Source of the DNA: CAVRJC01 sp964505725
GTDB lineage: Bacteria; Actinomycetota; Acidimicrobiia; IMCC26256; DASPTH01
Reading direction: 5' to 3'
DNA: 64,000 nucleotides
Assembly (NCBI GenBank): GCA_964505725.1
Contig: CAZDJK010000002.1
Coordinates: 32,562 to 96,561 of the forward strand
In this document: in pieces, positions 24,859 through 32,138 of the stretch
Numbering within the stretch: the first letter of the stretch is position 1
How the letters are laid out: every line of letters starts with the position of its first letter
The notes under the pieces: model-generated
The model's database searches: none
Seen by the model: the letters and a program-made list of their open reading frames with translations, nothing else
What the model was told of the DNA's origin: nothing
Made by a program: the position numbers and the translations under genes

Positions 24859-25357
24859 CGACGTGCTCCAGTGCCTGCACGGCGTTCCCGGCGTCGGTGA
24901 GCGCCTGGTGCACCGCGGTCGTCTTCTGGGTGAGGTCGTTCAGCGCCGACTGGCCGTCGTTGGCGAAGACGGCGGAGGCGCCGTTCGGGTCGCCGTTGTT
25001 GGAGAGGTCGACCCCGTGGTTCTGGACTTCGACCATGTGGTTCTGCGACGTGCCCGCGGCGTCCAGCGCGGCGCCGAGCGCGTCGAGCGTGGACTCGGCC
25101 CGCGTGACGGCCGCGTGCACCGCGTGCAGCTGCCGCCGTGCCGTGCCGGCGCGCGCAGCCGACCGGTGGCGAGCGGCGTCGAGGCCGGCGGCGGTGTCGC
25201 GTGCGTCCGACGCGGCCGAGATCTCCCGCCACGCCACGACCGACAACGCGACCGCGGCCACGAGGAGCACGCAGGTGACCACCGCGACGACGGAGTTGGC
25301 GCGGGGCCGGGCTGCGGGCGACTCGTCAGCGGGTACGGGCGGTTCGACGCCGGTCAT
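24851..25357 (-). CDS. Membrane-anchored coiled-coil protein (first of a pair)
   Basis: A 168-residue protein with a short proline-containing cytoplasmic start, one membrane segment at about residues 22-43 (SVVAVVTCVLLVAAVALSVV) and a long helical external part (SDARDTAAGLDAARHRSAAR ... RAESTLDALGAALDAAG). It ends in an Asn/Asp-rich region and helix. I recognise no family. The predicted layout matches that of the overlapping downstream gene, suggesting an ancient duplication or two subunits of one envelope complex. It follows two tandem hairpins that should separate it from the protease gene upstream. Confidence 0.6.
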   Translation of the reverse strand: MTGVEPPVPADESPAARPRANSVVAVVTCVLLVAAVALSVVAWREISAASDARDTAAGLDAARHRSAARAGTARRQLHAVHAAVTRAESTLDALGAALDAAGTSQNHMVEVQNHGVDLSNNGDPNGASAVFANDGQSALNDLTQKTTAVHQALTDAGNAVQALEHVDG

Positions 25358-25399
25358 GCGGCCATGGTCGCATCGACGGGGACTGCCCGGTAGGACGAA

Positions 25400-25437
25400 A
25401 GAGTGCTGTTACCCGCGCCCCCGGGTAACAGCACTCT
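25400..25437 (-). terminator. 16-bp perfect hairpin between protease and coiled-coil genes
   Basis: AGAGTGCTGTTACCCG (25400-25415) is exactly mirrored at 25422-25437 around a 6-base loop. It is one of two adjacent hairpins downstream of the protease stop, with no strong U-run. Confidence 0.7.
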
Positions 25438-25507
25438 GACCTCGTGGGTAGAGAAAGCTCATCGCGCTCTGGCTTCATCCCAGCGCAAGCCAGAGCGCAA
25501 CGAGGTC
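25438..25507 (-). terminator. Composite two-stem structure directly after the protease stop codon
   Basis: GACCTCGT (25438-25445) pairs with ACGAGGTC (25500-25507), enclosing a second stem of 12 bp (GCGCTCTGGCTT at 25464-25475 with its mirror at 25487-25498). It abuts the protease TGA at 25508 and the next hairpin at 25437. Confidence 0.6.
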
Positions 25508-26701
25508 TCACGCGGGAGGACCTGCCACCAGCACGACGGTCGCCGTGTTCTGCTGGCCCGATGCGTCGGTCCACCCGACCTTCACGGAGTCGCCTGCGTG
25601 CAGCGAACCCAGGGCCGCGCTCATGTCGTCGGTCGAGCCGACGGACTTGCCGTTGATCGAGGTGATCGTGTCGCCCTCGGCCAGGCCCGCCTGGTCGGCG
25701 GGGCTGCCCGCCTCGACGCCCGCCACCTGCACGCCGCCGGTGCTCGGCGCAGAGGCGCCGGCGCCGGACACGTTGTCCGAACCGTTGCCGGACCCGAGGC
25801 CGCCGAGGTCGCCGAAGGCGCCGCCGAATCCGCCGAGTCCGCCGAGGTCACCGGGAGCAGCGGCCGTCGCGGTGTCCTGGACCTGCACGCCGAGGATCGC
25901 GCGGTCGCCGATGTGCACGTTCGCGCTCGACTGGCCCGCTTCGATCTGGTGCGCGATCGCGAGTGCCTTGTCGATCGGGATCGCGAACCCGGCGGTCGCC
26001 GGCGCGTCCTGCGACTGGCCGTCGGACGAGCCGGCGCTGTTCATCCCGACCACCTGCCCGTCGGCGTTCACGAGCGGGCCGCCCGAGTCGCCGGGCTGGA
26101 TCGGCGCGTCGGTCTGGATCACGCCGGTCAGGGTCTCGGCGTTGCCGCCCGACTCGTCGGACGCGGTGATGGTCTGGTCGAGCGCGGTGACGGTCCCTTC
26201 CGCGGTCTGGGGCGCGCCGCCCTTGCCGAGCGCGTTGCCGAGCGCGAGCACGGGGTCGCCCTGCGACAGCGAGGACGAGTCGCCGGTGGTGACCGGGTGG
26301 AGCGAAGGCGCACCCTCGACCTGGATGAGCGCCACGTCGTCGGCGGCGTCGTAGCCGAGCACCGTCGCGTCGTAGCTGGGCCCGGCGCCCGACACCTGCA
26401 CCTTGATGCTGGTGGCGCCGTCGATGACGTGGTTGTTCGTGAGCACCTCGCCCGAGGACGTGAGCACGATGCCCGTCCCCGCGGCGGCGCCGTTCGAAAG
26501 GGTCGTGTTGATGTCGACGATCCCGGGATCGACCTTGGCGGCGATCGCGGCCACGTCGAGCCCGCCAGTGGCGGAGGGCGCGGCGAACGCGGGCGTCGCG
26601 ACGAGGGCGGTGCCGGCGAGGAGCGCGCTCATCGCGAGCGCGCGGGGCGCGTGCCGGCGGAGCTTGCGGGAGTCGGAACTCGTTCGGGTACGGGCACGCA
26701 C
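25508..26701 (-). CDS. Secreted HtrA-like serine protease with PDZ domain
   Basis: A 397-residue trypsin-fold protease. The N-terminus is a signal peptide (ALAMSALLAGTALVATPAFA), so the protease acts outside the membrane. The triad is visible: His in TNNHVIDG, Asp in AADDVALIQV and Ser in QPGDSGGPL. A Gly-rich linker (GDLGGLGGFGG) leads to a PDZ domain (GVQVAGVEAGSPADQAGLAE ... GDTITSINGKSV). The GTG at 26701 is chosen over an ATG at 26731 because AAGGAGA stands 7 nt before it. A clear paralogue lies at 38711-40120. A role in envelope protein quality control is likely. Confidence 0.88.
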   Translation of the reverse strand: MRARTRTSSDSRKLRRHAPRALAMSALLAGTALVATPAFAAPSATGGLDVAAIAAKVDPGIVDINTTLSNGAAAGTGIVLTSSGEVLTNNHVIDGATSIKVQVSGAGPSYDATVLGYDAADDVALIQVEGAPSLHPVTTGDSSSLSQGDPVLALGNALGKGGAPQTAEGTVTALDQTITASDESGGNAETLTGVIQTDAPIQPGDSGGPLVNADGQVVGMNSAGSSDGQSQDAPATAGFAIPIDKALAIAHQIEAGQSSANVHIGDRAILGVQVQDTATAAAPGDLGGLGGFGGAFGDLGGLGSGNGSDNVSGAGASAPSTGGVQVAGVEAGSPADQAGLAEGDTITSINGKSVGSTDDMSAALGSLHAGDSVKVGWTDASGQQNTATVVLVAGPPA

Positions 26702-26708
26702 GTCGGCA

Positions 26709-26715
26709 TCTCCTT
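26709..26715 (-). promoter_or_regulatory. Ribosome-binding site fixing the protease start
   Basis: AAGGAGA on the minus strand, 7 nt from the GTG at 26701. The upstream in-frame ATG at 26731 has no such site, so the GTG is the better start. Confidence 0.6.
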
Positions 26716-26830
26716 GGTCTGTGGGCGACATTCGTGCAACGACCGGCCCGCGAGCGCCGTTCCGCGACGCGGAGCGCGGCTTCACAGGCGGCGCTCAGCA
26801 TCCGGCGTACGGCGCCGCGCGTCGGGGTGG

Positions 26831-26836
26831 GAGACT
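26831..26836 (+). promoter_or_regulatory. -10-like hexamer for leaderless operon at 26843
   Basis: GAGACT ends 6 nt before the GTG at 26843. The same hexamer and spacing occur at 40241 before another gene. Confidence 0.45.
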
Positions 26837-26842
26837 CGGGCG

Positions 26843-27949
26843 GTGGAGCTGCACACGGAGCGGCGCACGCCGGAGGGCGGCCATCGGCTGACCGCCTCGG
26901 CCGGTGACGAGAGCATCGCGGTGCTGGACGTCACTCCGGTGACCGACGGCACCACGGTCGTCACCGTGTCCACGACCGACGGCGTGGGCCGCGCCGAGGC
27001 GCGCGACCTCGTCGGCGCGATCTCGTCCCTGGGCACGGGCGCGCCGACGTACGTCGACGTGAGCGACGCGTTGGTGCGCGACGCCGCGCGCGCGGTCGGG
27101 TATGTCGGCGGTCTGCGCGCGCCGTTGGTCGCGCCCACCCCCGGCGCTCCCGCGGTGCGCGTCTCCGGAACCGACGTCACCGACCGGGTCGTCGGGGAGG
27201 TGGCGCGGCTCCTCCCCTACGCGTCGGTGAGGCTTCGCGCGAGGCGTCGGCTGCTCGACATCGAAGCGACGGTTGCCGGGCGCCCGCGCGGCACCGGTGC
27301 GATACGGGTGCAGGCGCCGGAGCGCACCGACCTGATGGCGGAGCCCCTCGCGGAGGCGCTCGACACCGCGCTCGGGATCAAGTGGCGGTTCGGGCGCGTC
27401 GCGCGGGGAATCGGCGTCGCGTGCTTCGGCGGCGAGGGCTTCGGCAGCGGGAGGCGGGTGGGCTACGCGTGGTCCTCCACCCGGTACGTGTTCCTCACGC
27501 CCCACTACGTCCTCGCCGACGAGCTCGAGCGTGCACGCCGAGCGCGCGCCGAACGGAACGGCGGGGTGCTGCGCCGGGTGTCGGCCGACGTGCCGCGACC
27601 GTTCACCGACGTCGATGCCACCACCGCTCACGAGATGTGGCACCAGCTCGACGGCGCCATCGGCGCGTCGGGCGGGCGCTACACGGAGCTCAACCGCGCG
27701 CTCGGCGTCGAGCTCGGCGTCGCGACGTTCGAGCACGCGCTGCGAGGCGGCGAACCGAGCGCACCACCCGAGTGGAAGGCGGCGCACGCGCGCATCGAGC
27801 ACGAGGTGTCGGCGTACGCGACGACCAGCCAACGCGAGGCGACGGCAGAGATGTTCAAGCTCTGGTGGTGCTCGAACGGCAACCCGTCCCCGCTCGTCGC
27901 GCGTTTCGGAGCGCTGGTCGACCGGTTCCTCCCGCCGGACCCCCAGTGA
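26843..27949 (+). CDS. Putative zinc metallopeptidase (HExxH, lethal-factor-like pattern)
   Basis: A 368-residue soluble protein without a signal peptide. Residues 263-267 are HEMWH, an HExxH zinc site preceded by TTA and followed by QLD. Downstream, SAYATTSQREATAEMFKLWW places Glu332 and Glu336 in the YA..(x)RE..AE.F arrangement seen in ATLF-type gluzincins, where a Glu is the third zinc ligand. The first 200 residues show no domain I know. It is the first gene of a tight three-gene operon with a methyltransferase and a SixA-like phosphatase. Protease activity is inferred from motifs only; substrate and localisation are unknown. Confidence 0.65.
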   Translation: MELHTERRTPEGGHRLTASAGDESIAVLDVTPVTDGTTVVTVSTTDGVGRAEARDLVGAISSLGTGAPTYVDVSDALVRDAARAVGYVGGLRAPLVAPTPGAPAVRVSGTDVTDRVVGEVARLLPYASVRLRARRRLLDIEATVAGRPRGTGAIRVQAPERTDLMAEPLAEALDTALGIKWRFGRVARGIGVACFGGEGFGSGRRVGYAWSSTRYVFLTPHYVLADELERARRARAERNGGVLRRVSADVPRPFTDVDATTAHEMWHQLDGAIGASGGRYTELNRALGVELGVATFEHALRGGEPSAPPEWKAAHARIEHEVSAYATTSQREATAEMFKLWWCSNGNPSPLVARFGALVDRFLPPDPQ

Positions 27950-28455
27950 CCGTCGCATCGCCCTGGGTGCGCCGCTTCGCGGCCCTCGCGCCCGCGGGCT
28001 CGCCGGTGCTCGACGTCGCATGCGGCGGTGGACGCCATTCGCGGTGGTTCCTCGCCCACGGGCACGCGGTCGTGGCGATCGACCGTGACCTGTCGCAGGT
28101 GGCCGATCTCGCAGGTACGCCCGGGTTCGAGACCGTCGAGGCCGACCTCGAGTGCGGCGACCGGTTCCCCGTCGCGGGACGGCGATTCGGGGGCGTGGTG
28201 GTCACCAACTACCTGCACCGGCCGCTCCTCCCCGATCTGGTGGACGCGGTCGCGCCCGGCGGCGCGCTCCTCTACGAGACCTTCGCGGTGGGCAACGAGC
28301 GGTTCGGCCGGCCCCACAACCCCGACTTCCTCCTGCGGCCGGGTGAGCTGCTCGATGCCGTGCGGGACTCGCTCCGCGTCGTCGCGTACGAAGACGTCGT
28401 CGTCGACGAGCCGTGCCCGGCCGCGGTCCAGCGCATCGCCGCGGTGCGCACGTGA
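27946..28455 (+). CDS. Class I SAM-dependent methyltransferase
   Basis: A 169-residue Rossmann-fold methyltransferase. Motif I is PVLDVACGGGRHSRWF, followed by VVAIDRD as the acidic end of strand 2, then VEADLECG and VVVTNYLHRPLLPDL. The short length and these motifs resemble TehB-like or small-molecule methyltransferases. GTG at 27946 overlaps the upstream peptidase stop (GTGA), and its own stop overlaps the next gene the same way, so all three genes are translationally coupled. The methyl acceptor is unknown. Confidence 0.8.
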   Translation: MTVASPWVRRFAALAPAGSPVLDVACGGGRHSRWFLAHGHAVVAIDRDLSQVADLAGTPGFETVEADLECGDRFPVAGRRFGGVVVTNYLHRPLLPDLVDAVAPGGALLYETFAVGNERFGRPHNPDFLLRPGELLDAVRDSLRVVAYEDVVVDEPCPAAVQRIAAVRT

Positions 28456-28934
28456 AGACGCTCCACCTCCTCCGCCACGCGAAGTCGGATTGGTCCGACT
28501 CGGCGCTCGACGACCGCGACCGGCCGCTCAACCCCCGGGGCAAGCGGGCGCGGCGCCTGCTCGCCGCGCACGTCGAAGGGTGGCCCGTGGATCTCGTCGT
28601 GTGCTCGACCGCGCGCCGGGCTCGCCAGACCGCGGCCCCGGTGGTCCGCACCCTGGGCTGCCCGCTCGAGCTGCGGGACTCGCTCTACGGCACCGACGCC
28701 CACGAGCTGTTGTCGGAGGTGCGCGTGCTCCCCGACTCGGCCGCCTCCGTGATGCTCGTGGGCCACAACCCCGCGACCGAGCAGCTGTCGGAGCTCCTCA
28801 CCGGCGTCGACTCGCGGTACCCGACGGCCGCGCTCGGGAGCATCGGCCTGACCGTCGACCGGTGGGCCGACGTGGCGCCGGGCGCGGGCACCCTCCGCTC
28901 CCTCTACGTCGCTCGCGACGAGGATCCCGACTAG
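28452..28934 (+). CDS. SixA-like phosphohistidine phosphatase
   Basis: A 160-residue member of the histidine phosphatase superfamily. The catalytic motif is LLRHAKSDWSD with His8, the RHAKS variant typical of SixA. CSTARRARQTA and VGHNPATEQLSELLTG provide the other phosphate-binding residues. SixA in Escherichia coli dephosphorylates a phosphohistidine on a phosphotransfer protein; targets in actinobacteria are not established. GTG at 28452 overlaps the methyltransferase stop. It is the last gene of the operon. Confidence 0.85.
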   Translation: MKTLHLLRHAKSDWSDSALDDRDRPLNPRGKRARRLLAAHVEGWPVDLVVCSTARRARQTAAPVVRTLGCPLELRDSLYGTDAHELLSEVRVLPDSAASVMLVGHNPATEQLSELLTGVDSRYPTAALGSIGLTVDRWADVAPGAGTLRSLYVARDEDPD

Positions 28935-28947
28935 CCGGACGCCGTGT

Positions 28948-29046
28948 TCAGTCGAGCGCGAGCTCGAGCAGGCCGCCGAGGATCGCCAGGTTCTTCAACC
29001 TGTGCGTGGTCTGCCGCGCGCGCGCCGCCGGGTCGGTCTCGTCCCA
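28948..29046 (-). pseudogene. Remnant of a DoxX-family membrane protein C-terminus
   Basis: The minus strand encodes WDETDPAARARQTTHRLKN followed by LAILGGLLELALD and a stop. This matches the usual C-terminal end of DoxX-family proteins (an acidic PxA linker, then a last membrane helix starting KNLALLGG). There is no upstream open frame containing the other three helices, so only about 32 residues survive. It fills the gap between the SixA-like and phosphate permease genes. Confidence 0.5.
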
Positions 29047-29114
29047 CCGCACATCGCGGGCCCGTGCTCGCACGACGGACGTTTCGCTCGTCGCCCGTCC
29101 GGGCATCCAAGGTG

Positions 29115-30059
29115 ATGACTGTCTATCTCATCGCCGCGATCGCGTTCGCCGTCGCGTGCGGCGTGAACGACGGCGGCGCGCTGGTGGCCCTGAGCCTCCG
29201 GGTTCCGGTCCTGCGCCCGCTCACCGCGGTTCTGGTCCTGTCGACGTTCGTCGCCGTCGTGCCGCTCGTGCTCGGGACGCGCGTCGCGTCCACGTTGACC
29301 AGCCACATCGTGGCGTTCACCGGTGCCGACGGCCGGGTCGCGACGGTCGTCGCGGTCGTCGCAACGCTCGGCATCGTGTCCACCCTCGCGCGACTGCGGG
29401 TGCCGACGAGCCTCTCTCTTGCGCTCATCGGCGCCATGGTCGGGAGCGGGCTCGGCTTCGGGTTCCCGGTGTCGTGGTCGACGACCGGCTTGGTGATGGC
29501 CTTCGGGATCGTCGGGCCGTTCGTGGGCGCGGCACTGGCGCTCGCGCTGATCGTCGCGTTCGCAGCCGCACCCGCAGGGCCGCGCGTGACCCGTCGGCTC
29601 CACGTCGTCGGGTACGGCGCCGAGTGCGTCGCGTACGGCGCCAACGACGGGCAGCGGATGTTGGCGGTGTTCGCGCTGGCCGTCGTGGGTGCGAGCCGGG
29701 TGGCGCTCCCGGTGTGGCAGCTCGCGATCATCGCGGCGTCGTTCTCGATCGGGGCGATGGTCGGGCTGTTCCGCTATTCAGGGACGCTCGGCGGGGACCT
29801 CGCGCCCATGCGTCCTCACGACGGCGCGGTCGCCGAGATGGGCGGCGCGGGCGCGTCGTTCGCCGGCGTGGTCCTGGGCGCCCCATTGAGCATGACGCAG
29901 GCGATCACGGGTGGTCTCGTGGGCGCCGCGACCCCGCGCGGTTGGAAGCGCGTGCGGTGGGCGCGTACGAGCCGGGTCGGGATCGCGTGGCTCGCCACGC
30001 TCCCGGCCGCGCTCCTCGCGGGGGCTGCACTCGGGCTCGCCGTCCACTCGGTCGTATGA
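29115..30059 (+). CDS. Inorganic phosphate transporter, PiT family
   Basis: A 314-residue membrane protein, compact for the family. Both halves carry the PiT signature with Asn-Asp: VACGVNDGGALVALSL near the N-terminus and VAYGANDGQRMLAVFAL in the middle. Hydrophobic segments span most of the rest (for example VVAVVATLGIVSTLARLRVP). PiT carriers take up phosphate with a metal or proton. The next gene, a DUF47 protein, overlaps its stop, the classic PiT partner arrangement. ATG at 29115 is preferred; GTG at 29112 is also possible. Confidence 0.85.
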   Translation: MTVYLIAAIAFAVACGVNDGGALVALSLRVPVLRPLTAVLVLSTFVAVVPLVLGTRVASTLTSHIVAFTGADGRVATVVAVVATLGIVSTLARLRVPTSLSLALIGAMVGSGLGFGFPVSWSTTGLVMAFGIVGPFVGAALALALIVAFAAAPAGPRVTRRLHVVGYGAECVAYGANDGQRMLAVFALAVVGASRVALPVWQLAIIAASFSIGAMVGLFRYSGTLGGDLAPMRPHDGAVAEMGGAGASFAGVVLGAPLSMTQAITGGLVGAATPRGWKRVRWARTSRVGIAWLATLPAALLAGAALGLAVHSVV

Positions 30060-30685
30060 GCCGGCTGCGCAAGCTCGCGCGCGATCTCCTGGGTCGCTCC
30101 GATGCCGCGGTGATCGAGCCGCTCTGTGGGCAGATGGAGCTCGTGTCCTGCGCCGTCCACGCCGTCCGCGAGGCCTGTTGCGCCTCGCGGCCCGCGAGCG
30201 GCGCCATGACCGCGCTCGAACAGAGGGGCGACGAGCAGCTGAGCGCGTTCACCCGCACGCTGACGGCTTCGCTCACCACGCCGATCGACCGGGAGGATCT
30301 CTACCGGCTGTCCCGCTCGATCGACGACGTGCTCGACAACCTCCGTGACTTCGACCGTGAGCTCGGGCTCTACCGCCCCCCGGAACCTCGAGCATTCCTG
30401 CCCGTCATCGACTCCATCGGAGAGGCGACAGAAGCGTTGCGGTGCGCGATCGACGCGCTGGGCACCGGGGTGCGGGAGGCGGCGAGCGCGGCGCGGGAGG
30501 CGGATCACGCCGCGGCGCAGGTCCGTCACCGCTACGAGGACGCGATCGCCGATGTGCTCGAGCGTCCGGCCGACTCGGCGTCGCTGCGTCAACGCGAGCT
30601 GCTCCGCCGGCTCGACGTGGTCGGACTGCGACTCGGGGAAGCCGTGAACGCGCTGTCCGACGGCATCCTCAAGCGGCTCGACTGA
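30056..30685 (+). CDS. DUF47/PhoU-like regulator of phosphate transport
   Basis: A 209-residue all-helical cytosolic protein. LCGQMELVSCAVHAVREACC, LTTPIDREDLYRLSRSIDDV and DNLRDFDREL give the DUF47 pattern, whose Asp/Glu residues bind metal in PhoU-like folds. Such proteins are encoded next to PiT permeases and are thought to modulate uptake. ATG at 30056 overlaps the permease stop by ATGA. A strong hairpin follows the stop. Confidence 0.85.
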   Translation: MSRLRKLARDLLGRSDAAVIEPLCGQMELVSCAVHAVREACCASRPASGAMTALEQRGDEQLSAFTRTLTASLTTPIDREDLYRLSRSIDDVLDNLRDFDRELGLYRPPEPRAFLPVIDSIGEATEALRCAIDALGTGVREAASAAREADHAAAQVRHRYEDAIADVLERPADSASLRQRELLRRLDVVGLRLGEAVNALSDGILKRLD

Positions 30686-30697
30686 GTCCGGACGCGC

Positions 30698-30730
30698 CGG
30701 TGCCCGCCGGGTAGGACCCGGCGGGCACCG
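30698..30730 (+). terminator. 15-bp hairpin terminator between convergent genes
   Basis: CGGTGCCCGCCGGGT (30698-30712) is perfectly mirrored at 30716-30730 around the loop AGG. It lies between the ends of the DUF47 gene and the convergent secreted-protein gene, so it can serve both. Confidence 0.75.
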
Positions 30731-30754
30731 ACCTGCCCGAGCGCCCCGGCTGCG

Positions 30755-31210
30755 TCAGCTCTGCGACGGGGCCACTGCCTTCTGGCCCCAGGTGCGGTCG
30801 ACGAACTTGGTGACCACGCCGCTCACCTTGCCCTCGAGCGTCGCCGCCCGTGCGCTCGTGATGCGACCATTGCTCTCCGCCTTGGCGATGAACGCGTTGA
30901 GCTTCTGCGTGAGATCGTTCACCACCGCGTCGCGGCTGGAACCGTGTGCGGCCGCGTACTGGCCGATGGTCTGCCCGCCCTGGAGCGCGGTCTTCAGCTC
31001 CTGGGGCGACGTGCTGGTGAGGTTCAGCACGTCCCGCAGCCCGGCGCGACGAACGTGGCGCCGGATGACCGGGTGCCCCTTCGTCGCCGGGGCGGTCGCC
31101 GTGGCGCCGCTGCCCGAGCCAGTTCCGTCGGCGGCAGAGGCGATGCCCGTGGCGCCGAACACCAGGGTCCCCGCGACGACGATCCCGGCGACGAGCTTCT
31201 TCGTGTCCAT
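30755..31210 (-). CDS. Secreted protein of unknown function
   Basis: A 151-residue protein with a signal peptide (residues 1-27: KLVAGIVVAGTLVFGATGIA, cleavage near ASA-A). A Gly/Ser/Thr-rich linker and then a helical domain with LNLTSTSPQELKTALQGGQT and IGQYAAAHGSSRDAVVNDL follow. This pattern of SPQELK.AL..G.T and a second similar helix resembles small secreted helical repeat proteins found in actinobacteria and firmicutes (DUF2680-like), a tentative link. GGGAG precedes the ATG. There is no cysteine or catalytic motif. Confidence 0.65.
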   Translation of the reverse strand: MDTKKLVAGIVVAGTLVFGATGIASAADGTGSGSGATATAPATKGHPVIRRHVRRAGLRDVLNLTSTSPQELKTALQGGQTIGQYAAAHGSSRDAVVNDLTQKLNAFIAKAESNGRITSARAATLEGKVSGVVTKFVDRTWGQKAVAPSQS

Positions 31211-31360
31211 CTCGACTCTCCCTTGTCCCCTGCTCCGATTTTCTCCGCTGCCACGAGCCGGGGGGTGTCGGCTCATCGCAACCCATACAACCCTCGGAAC
31301 ATCAGGGTTCTGTGAGGCGACCGGCAGCAGCCGGCCAAGCAGGGCGAGCGCCGAGCGGGG

Positions 31361-31366
31361 TAGCTT
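31361..31366 (+). promoter_or_regulatory. -10 hexamer for leaderless crotonase gene
   Basis: TAGCTT ends 6 nt before the ATG at 31373. Confidence 0.5.
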
Positions 31367-31372
31367 CCGGTC

Positions 31373-32128
31373 ATGGCGTCGTCCGTGACCATCGACCTCG
31401 ACGGCCCTGTGGGCGTGGTCGAGCTGCACCGGCCCCCGAACAATTGGTTCGACATCGAGGCGCTCGCCGAGGTGGCCGACGCCTGGGAGCGGCTCGGCGA
31501 CGACCCCGCGTGCCGCGCGATCGTCTTCTGCACCGAGGGCAAGAACTTCTGCGCCGGCGCCGACATGAGCGGGACCGACGTGGTCGACAACACGGCCGAC
31601 CTCTACGCCCAGGCGGTCCGCATGGCGGGCGCCAAGGTTCCCGTCGTGGCCGCGGTGCAGGGCGCCGCGGTCGGCGGTGGCCTCGGGCTCGCGATGATCG
31701 CCGACCTCCGCGTCGGCACTCCCGAGACGCGCTTCTCGTGCAACTTCTCGAAGATCGGGTTCCACCAGGGCTTCGGCCTCACCGTGACCCTCCCGGCCGC
31801 GATCGGCGAGCAGCGCGCGCTCGAGCTCATGTACACCGGCGGTCAGGTGCGGGGTCCGGACGCACTCGAATGGGGTTTTGCGTCGCGCGTCGTCCCCGAG
31901 CCCGAGCTCCGCCCCACCGCGCTCGCGCTGGCGTCGGAGATCGCGGCGTGCGGTCCGCTCGCGGTCCGCGCGATCAAGGAGACGATGCGCGGCGACCTCC
32001 CGGAGCGGGTACGCGCCGCAACCGTGCGCGAGGGGGAGCAGCAGAGGATCCTGCGCGCCACCGACGACTTCCGCGAGGGCGTCGCCGCGATGGCCGACCG
32101 CCGCACGCCGAACTTCACCGGGCGTTGA
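31373..32128 (+). CDS. Crotonase-family protein lacking the usual hydratase glutamates
   Basis: A 251-residue crotonase fold. The oxyanion-hole segments are KNFCAGADMSG (near residue 60) and AVGGGLGLAMIADLR (near 101-113). In classical enoyl-CoA hydratase two Glu act as base and acid. The first position (GGGCELA in rat) is Gly105 here, and the second (FGQPE) is Phe125 in RFSCNFSKIGF. Both are therefore missing, so simple hydration is unlikely; isomerase, hydrolase or decarboxylase chemistry is possible. The gene is followed 10 bases later by an APH-like kinase gene. Confidence 0.85.
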   Translation: MASSVTIDLDGPVGVVELHRPPNNWFDIEALAEVADAWERLGDDPACRAIVFCTEGKNFCAGADMSGTDVVDNTADLYAQAVRMAGAKVPVVAAVQGAAVGGGLGLAMIADLRVGTPETRFSCNFSKIGFHQGFGLTVTLPAAIGEQRALELMYTGGQVRGPDALEWGFASRVVPEPELRPTALALASEIAACGPLAVRAIKETMRGDLPERVRAATVREGEQQRILRATDDFREGVAAMADRRTPNFTGR

Positions 32129-32138
32129 GGCGCCGCGG

